NCBI GenBank assembly: GCA_946222435.1
Contig: CAMIOJ010000006.1
Location: 1 to 18,902 of the forward strand
Reading direction: 5' to 3'
Origin: an uncultured Micrococcus sp.
Lineage (GTDB): Bacteria; Actinomycetota; Actinomycetes; Actinomycetales; Micrococcaceae
Length of the DNA: 18,902 nucleotides
The position numbers and the translations under genes are program-made. Below the pieces are notes generated by a model. The model saw only the letters and a program-made list of their open reading frames with translations, ran no database searches and was not told where the DNA came from. Below, in pieces: positions 14,539 to 18,902 of this stretch. The first letter of the stretch is position 1; every line of letters starts with the position of its first letter.

Positions 14539-15786
14539 TCAGCGTGCGCGCCACTGGCCGCGCGTGTCGATGACGTGCTTGCCGTCCACGGCGGAGCCGA
14601 GGTCCGCGAACGCGTCGTGGTCCACCAGGAGCAGGACGATGTCCGCCTTCTCCACGGCCTCGTCGGCGGGGACGAGGCGGACGTTGGACTTGCCCTCGAG
14701 CTTCGCCGGCAGCTCCTCCACGTGGGGTTCGACCACGAGCACCTCCGAGCCGGAGAACTGGTCCGCGAGGTCGTGCGCGATGTTGAGCGCCGGGGACTCG
14801 CGCAGGTCGTCGATGTTCGGCTTGAACGCCAGGCCCAGGGCGGCCACGACCGGGGTGCGGCCGGTCTCCTGCTGGACGTCGAACGCGGCGGCCTTCACCT
14901 GGTCGATGACCCACTGGGGCTTGGCGTCGTTGATCTCGCGGGCGGCCCGGATGATGCGTGCGCTCTCCGGGGCGGCGTCCACGATGAACCACGGGTCCAC
15001 GGCGATGCAGTGGCCGCCGACGCCCGGGCCCGGCTGCAGGATGTTCACGCGCGGGTGGTGGTTGGCGAGCTCGATGAGCTCCCACACGTCGATGCCCTGC
15101 TCCGAGCAGATCACGGACAGCTCGTTGGCGAACGCGATGTTCACGTCGCGGAAGGAGTTCTCGACGAGCTTGGCCATCTCGGCGGTGCGGCAGTCGGTGA
15201 GGAGGATCTCACCCTTGCAGAAGGTGCGGTAGAGCCGCTCGGTGCGCCGCGCGGCCTCCGGTGTGGAGCCGCCGACGATGCGGTCGTTGGTGACGAGCTC
15301 GATCATCACGCGGCCCGGGAGCACGCGCTCGGGGCAGTGTGCGAAGTCGAGGCCGGCCTCGCGCAGGTCCGGACGCTCGGCGTAGATGACCTCGGCCATG
15401 TGCTCGGTGGCTCCGGGAGGCGAGGTGGACTCGAGGATGACCAGCTCGTCGCCGGTCAGCTGCGGCGCCAGGCCGCGGGCGGCGGTCTCGATGTAGCTCA
15501 GGTCCGGTGCATGGTCGTCCTTGAACGGGGTCGGCACCGCCACGATGTAGGCGTCGGCCTTCGGCGTCTCCTTCGAGGCGTCGAGCATGCCGTCGTCCAC
15601 CGCGCGCTTCACGAAGTCGGCGAGGTCCGGCTCGACGAACGGCACCCGGCCGGCGTTGACGGCGTCGACGGTGCGGTCGGTGACGTCGACTCCGTGCACC
15701 CGCACGCCGTTCTCGGCGAGGATGGCGGCGGTCGGGAGGCCGATGTATCCCAGGCCGATGACGGCGACGCTCTGGATCTCAGACAT
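14539..15786 (-). CDS. wecC: UDP-N-acetyl-D-mannosamine dehydrogenase
   Basis: WecC oxidises UDP-ManNAc twice with NAD+ to UDP-ManNAcA, the activated mannosaminuronic acid. The 415-residue protein starts at the ATG at 15784-15786, with GAGGAA 8-9 nt upstream. It shows the three-domain UDP-sugar dehydrogenase pattern: the N-terminal NAD-binding GLGYIGLP (11-18), ESTSPPGATE (119-128), the conserved CPERVLPG (151-158), catalytic-region K206 and N210 (AEMAKLVENSFRDVN), active-site C260 in GPGVGGHCIAVDPWF, and the C-terminal UDP-binding FKPNIDDLRESP (321-332). Assignment to ManNAc rather than glucose rests on overall motif style plus the presence of wecB. A promoter-like TATACT and a stem-loop lie in its 106-nt leader region, so it probably heads a transcript with the next three genes. 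Confidence 0.93.
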   Translation of the reverse strand: MSEIQSVAVIGLGYIGLPTAAILAENGVRVHGVDVTDRTVDAVNAGRVPFVEPDLADFVKRAVDDGMLDASKETPKADAYIVAVPTPFKDDHAPDLSYIETAARGLAPQLTGDELVILESTSPPGATEHMAEVIYAERPDLREAGLDFAHCPERVLPGRVMIELVTNDRIVGGSTPEAARRTERLYRTFCKGEILLTDCRTAEMAKLVENSFRDVNIAFANELSVICSEQGIDVWELIELANHHPRVNILQPGPGVGGHCIAVDPWFIVDAAPESARIIRAAREINDAKPQWVIDQVKAAAFDVQQETGRTPVVAALGLAFKPNIDDLRESPALNIAHDLADQFSGSEVLVVEPHVEELPAKLEGKSNVRLVPADEAVEKADIVLLLVDHDAFADLGSAVDGKHVIDTRGQWRAR

Positions 15787-15817
15787 CCGTGGTGTTCCTC
15801 ATTTCCTGTCTCAGGTG

Positions 15818-15865
15818 CTCCGCCCCCGCAGCGGCACGCATGCCTGGAGCAGGTCGGGGGCGGGG
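15818..15865 (-). terminator. GC-rich stem-loop in the wecC leader
   Basis: Arms 15818-15828 and 15855-15865 pair over 11 bp (core CCGCCCCCG with CGGGGGCGG, one G-T wobble) around a 26-nt loop. It lies 28 nt after the upstream glycosyltransferase stop and about 32 nt before the wecC start. If transcription begins at the TATACT just upstream, the structure forms at the 5' end of the wecC mRNA. It may therefore be a terminator of the upstream pair or a leader structure. Confidence 0.45.
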
Positions 15866-15876
15866 ATTCTCCGACG

Positions 15877-15882
15877 AGTATA
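15877..15882 (-). promoter_or_regulatory. candidate -10 element for wecC
   Basis: The minus strand reads TATACT, five of six matches to TATAAT, in an otherwise GC-rich stretch 10 nt past the upstream stop. A partial GGGACC -35 exists only at a short 15-bp spacing. A start near 15870 would give a leader of about 84 nt before wecC. Confidence 0.5.
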
Positions 15883-15892
15883 CGGACGTTCC

Positions 15893-17671
15893 TCAGCGGT
15901 CCCGGGCAGGCCGGGCCGTGACCTCCGCGTAGGTCTCCACGTACCGGCGGGCGTTCGCGGCCCAGGTCCGCTCGGCCAGCACCCAGTCGCGGGCCCGACG
16001 TCCCAGGTCCGCCCGGCGATCGGGTGAGTCGAGCAGGGCCTCCAGGGCGTCGGCCCAGGCGGCGGGGTCCTCGGCCGGCACCAGCACGCCGGTGACGCCG
16101 TCCGAGACGATCTCCCGCAGTGCGGGGAGGTCGGAGACCGCGACCGGGCGGGACGAGGCCATCGCCTCCAGCGGCTTCATGGGGGTCACCGCGCGCGTGA
16201 CGGAGGTGTCCCTACGCGGAACGCAGAAGACGTCGAGCGCCTGATGGCAGACCGGGGCGAGGGCGCGGTCCACCCGACCGAGCGTGACGAGCCGGTCGGC
16301 AATGCCGAGCTCGTCGGCCAGCTGCTGCAGGCCGGGCAGAGCCGTCCCGTCGCCGGCGATCATCAGACGCAGCCGGGGGCGGTGCGCGGCGAGCGCGGCC
16401 ACGGTGCGGACCAGGTCGTCCAGGCCCTCATAGGGGACCACCGAGCTGACGGTGCCGACGTACTCGGCGTCCACGTCGAGACCCAGGGTGAGCCGGGCCG
16501 AGCGGACGTCGCCGGGCTCGTCCAGGAAGGCCCCGCCCACGGCGTTCGGGCTCAGCACGATGCGGTCCGGGTCGACGCCGTCCGCGGCCACCCGCCGACG
16601 CATCGTCTCGGCCAGGGTGACGACCGCGTCGGCGGACCGTACCGCGTCGGCCTCCCGCCGGACAAACAGGCGGTACCGCTCCGAGTCGAGCGCCCGCGGG
16701 CCCCGTGTCGAGGCCCAGGTGTCCGCAAGCTGACCGCGGACCTCGTAGACCCAGGGGATGCCCACCGCCTCGGCCACGGCACGGACCACCACGGCGTTGA
16801 CCCAGTGCGTGGTGGTGTGCAGGACGGCCGGGCGCCGTTGCAGGACGAGCCGGAGCAGGGCCTCCGCGTGCTGCTGCAGCCGCGCGTCGAACCCGGGGAC
16901 GAGCCGCGCCGCGAGGAGCCGGTGATAGGGGATGCCGTCCACCTCGTCGCAGTCGGCGGCGGTGAGGACGCCGGTCTGCACGGGCCAGCCGAGGCGGGTC
17001 ACGGCCTCCACCTCCCAGCCGCAGTCCCGCACGGCCTGCATGAGGCTGTGCGAGCGCTGCGCATAGCCGGACCCCGTGTGGGGCAGTGAGTTGGTCAGCA
17101 CGAAGAGGACCCGGTTCTGCTCGGGGAGGTACCCGGCCGAGGCGTCCGGCAGCTCCGGGGTGCGGCCCTGCAGCGAGGTCAGCTCGGAGCCGAGTCTGCG
17201 CCGCACGGCACCCTCGCGGCCGCTCATGCCGAGCACGGCGACGGCCTGCTGCATGCGGCCGCGATGCCAGTGGGCCCGGGCCCGGGCCTCCCGCCACCCC
17301 GGGGTCGCCGACGACGTCCCGGCCAGCAGCGCCTCGGCGCGGTCGACGTCGTCGGCCGCGAGGAGGACGTCGGCGAGGCGCACCCGAGCGACCGGGTCCG
17401 CGCCACGGGTCGCGGGGGCCTGGGTCACGGCCTCCACCAGTCGACGGAGCGACTCCGTGCGGCCGCCGGCCGCCAGGGCCACCGCGGTCGGGACGGCAGG
17501 ACCGGAGGGTGCCAGCCGCTCCCCCAGTCGCCCCAGCCGTGAGCGCACGGCGGGCGGCATGCGCCGGCTGATCTGGAGCGCGAGGACCACCGGATCGTCT
17601 CGGAGGTGGTCCGTGGCCGTGGTCAGGGCCAGGAGTGCGTTGGCGCAGAGGCGCCCGGCGTGCTTCGACAA
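15893..17671 (-). CDS. GT4 glycosyltransferase with an N-terminal helical-repeat-like region
   Basis: This is a 592-residue protein starting at TTG (17669-17671); AGGGAG lies 5 nt upstream. Residues about 1-180 are alpha-helical and Ala/Arg/Leu-rich, with a TPR-like pattern (ARVRLADVLLAADDVDRAEA, then ARAHWHRGRMQQAVAVLG), suggesting a protein-interaction module. The GT-B domain begins near 187 (RVLFVLTNSLPHTGSGYAQR). It contains WVYEVRGQLADTW, IVLSPNAVGG, VGTVSSVVPYEGLDDL, RLMIAGDGTAL and the donor-side RAVTPMKPLEAMASSRPVAV. Shared blocks (VYEVR, TPxKPxEAMA, RP, PAL-EIV) mark it as a relative of the 661-residue enzyme at 12504-14489. Substrates are not predictable. It sits 39 nt after the next glycosyltransferase gene and just before the wecC promoter candidate. 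Confidence 0.87.
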   Translation of the reverse strand: MSKHAGRLCANALLALTTATDHLRDDPVVLALQISRRMPPAVRSRLGRLGERLAPSGPAVPTAVALAAGGRTESLRRLVEAVTQAPATRGADPVARVRLADVLLAADDVDRAEALLAGTSSATPGWREARARAHWHRGRMQQAVAVLGMSGREGAVRRRLGSELTSLQGRTPELPDASAGYLPEQNRVLFVLTNSLPHTGSGYAQRSHSLMQAVRDCGWEVEAVTRLGWPVQTGVLTAADCDEVDGIPYHRLLAARLVPGFDARLQQHAEALLRLVLQRRPAVLHTTTHWVNAVVVRAVAEAVGIPWVYEVRGQLADTWASTRGPRALDSERYRLFVRREADAVRSADAVVTLAETMRRRVAADGVDPDRIVLSPNAVGGAFLDEPGDVRSARLTLGLDVDAEYVGTVSSVVPYEGLDDLVRTVAALAAHRPRLRLMIAGDGTALPGLQQLADELGIADRLVTLGRVDRALAPVCHQALDVFCVPRRDTSVTRAVTPMKPLEAMASSRPVAVSDLPALREIVSDGVTGVLVPAEDPAAWADALEALLDSPDRRADLGRRARDWVLAERTWAANARRYVETYAEVTARPARDR

Positions 17672-17710
17672 GGTGGCTCCCTCGGTCGGGGGTGTGGTGC
17701 CCGGCGGCGG

Positions 17711-18898
17711 TCAGCGACGGCGGCGGACGCGGTCGAGCAGGTCCACGTACCGGCGTGCGATGGTCGTCAGGTCTGCGTGCTCGGCCACCCACCGGCGCGC
17801 CCGCGGGTCCGGTGTGGTCGAGTCGGGGGCGGCGGCCAGCGCCGCCAGGTGGCCGGCCAGGTCATCCGCGGTCGGTCCGACCACGTGGCCCGCGTGCGCC
17901 GCCACGACGATGTCGGCGCCCTCGCCCTCCACCTGGGCGGTGACGTGCCGCCCGATGCCGAGCAGCTCGTAGGTCTTGGACGGGACGGTGTGGCGGAAGC
18001 TGGCCCAGTCCGGACGCAGCGCGACGACGACCGTGTCGGCCCACTCGTAGTGCCGGCGGGCCTCGTCGCCGTGGGCGGCGGGCAGCATCTCCGCGGCACC
18101 GCCGAGGCGGGCGTTGAGCGCGCACAGCGCCTCGCGGCGGGTGCCGTCCCCGACCAGGCGGACCCGGACGCCGGGGACCTGAGAACGCAGGCGGGCGGCG
18201 GCCTCGAGCATCCTCTCCAGGCCCTGGGACTCGCCGTGATTGCCGAGGTACAGGACGTGGAGGCTGCCGGCCTCGCGCTCGCGTGCGGGCAGCTCGCGCA
18301 GCCCGTCGAGGCGGACACCGTTGGCCAGGGCCTCCACCCGCCCCACCCCGCGGGAGCGCAGCGTCCGTGCGAAGCCCTCGGTCACGGTCACCACGAGGTC
18401 GGCCGACGACTGTGCCCCGCCGACCACGATCTCCATCAGCCGACCCAGCGGTCCGGTGCCCAGCCCGGCCTCGCGGGCGAGGTCCGGCCAGGCGTCGCGC
18501 ATCTCGAGCACGAGCGGGAGCCGGCGCAACGTCGCGACCACACGGGCAGGCACCACGGTCGGAAGCGCCGGCACGGTGGCGACGACCACGTCCGGCCCGC
18601 GCAGGACCAGGCCCCGCGGGATGCACTGGAGCGCATGGACCACCGCGTCGAGGAACCGGCCGTTCCGACCGGAGGCCGAGCGGTGGAGGGTCCGTGTGGA
18701 CACGATCCGTTCGCCGTGCGCGCCCACGGATCGGCCGGCAGGACGGTCCCCTGCGGCCGGGGCCAGCACGGTCACCTCCCACCCGGCGGCCCGCAGCTCG
18801 CCGACGACCGCGGCCCACCGACGTGCAGGCGGGGTCGAGTCGGGCGCGTAGGAGTGGGTCAGCAGCAGCAGGCCGGGCATCGGGTCGCGGTCAGGCAC
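17711..18898 (-). CDS. GT4 glycosyltransferase (WcaI/WbuB-like)
   Basis: This is a GT-B glycosyltransferase of about 395 residues if it starts at the GTG at 18896-18898. An ATG at 18878-18880 (residue 7) is an alternative, and the frame stays open to the right edge, so the true start could lie just outside the window. The N-terminus LLLLTHSYAPDSTPPARRWA is the typical acceptor-side opening of WcaI/WbuB-type GT4 enzymes. Next come LVLEMRDAWPDLAREAG, VTVTEGFARTLRSRG, EALANGVRLDGL, VLYLGNHGESQGLERMLEAA, VRLVGDGTRREAL and ADTVVVALRPDW, ending with the donor loop VPSKTYELLGIGRHVTAQ (the family K-x-x-E is KTYE). It probably adds a sugar early or within the repeat of the surface polymer. Confidence 0.87.
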   Translation of the reverse strand: MPDRDPMPGLLLLTHSYAPDSTPPARRWAAVVGELRAAGWEVTVLAPAAGDRPAGRSVGAHGERIVSTRTLHRSASGRNGRFLDAVVHALQCIPRGLVLRGPDVVVATVPALPTVVPARVVATLRRLPLVLEMRDAWPDLAREAGLGTGPLGRLMEIVVGGAQSSADLVVTVTEGFARTLRSRGVGRVEALANGVRLDGLRELPAREREAGSLHVLYLGNHGESQGLERMLEAAARLRSQVPGVRVRLVGDGTRREALCALNARLGGAAEMLPAAHGDEARRHYEWADTVVVALRPDWASFRHTVPSKTYELLGIGRHVTAQVEGEGADIVVAAHAGHVVGPTADDLAGHLAALAAAPDSTTPDPRARRWVAEHADLTTIARRYVDLLDRVRRRR

Positions 18899-18902
18899 AG
18901 GG

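Noticed and set aside
12567..14573. 668-codon plus-strand open frame opposite the 661-residue glycosyltransferase
   Set aside because: It is a mirror of a well-supported gene, with biased low-complexity composition and no motifs.
1..18902. Mobile element, CRISPR array, prophage, toxin-antitoxin or defence island
   Set aside because: No transposase, integrase, direct-repeat array, att-like repeat or nuclease/helicase gene was found. Every substantial coding frame is accounted for by housekeeping, transporter or polysaccharide genes.

Overview
This is a GC-rich window with strong G/C bias at third codon positions, many GTG/TTG starts and hairpins lacking U-tracts. These features suggest an actinobacterium. 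The gene content (rpsP-ffh-amt-ftsY block beside a UDP-ManNAc-uronate sugar locus) suggests a Micrococcaceae member, perhaps close to Micrococcus. The genus is an inference; no rRNA or other marker gene is present.

Region 1 (1-5440, all minus strand) is conserved housekeeping. Read in the direction of transcription it is ftsY (SRP receptor), amt (ammonium channel), ffh (SRP GTPase), rpsP (ribosomal protein S16) and the start of khpA (KH-domain RNA-binding protein), which runs off the left edge. Hairpins follow ftsY, amt and ffh, so this is probably several transcription units. The amt leader carries an array that fits the GlnR nitrogen-regulator consensus. glnK and glnD, which follow amt in many actinobacteria, are absent here.

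Region 2 (5493-6797, plus strand) is one 12-TM-type MFS transporter, divergent from ftsY and convergent with the sugar locus. A perfect 19-bp stem at 6833-6874 separates it from wecB.

Region 3 (6908-18898, all minus strand) is a cell-surface polysaccharide locus. In transcription order it holds two GT4-type glycosyltransferases, wecC (UDP-ManNAc dehydrogenase), two more glycosyltransferases, a polysaccharide pyruvyl transferase homologue, a TagG/TagH (Wzm/Wzt-like) ABC exporter, and wecB (UDP-GlcNAc 2-epimerase). WecB plus WecC convert UDP-GlcNAc to UDP-ManNAcA. The glycosyltransferases would build the polymer in the cytoplasm and the ABC exporter would move it out. Micrococcus luteus wall teichuronic acid is known to consist of glucose and ManNAcA, so a teichuronic-acid-like wall polymer, possibly pyruvylated, is the best hypothesis. 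A promoter-like TATACT and a stem-loop precede wecC, suggesting a separate transcription start inside the locus.

I see no mobile element, CRISPR array, tRNA/rRNA gene or defence system. The long plus-strand open frames opposite these genes are composition artefacts.
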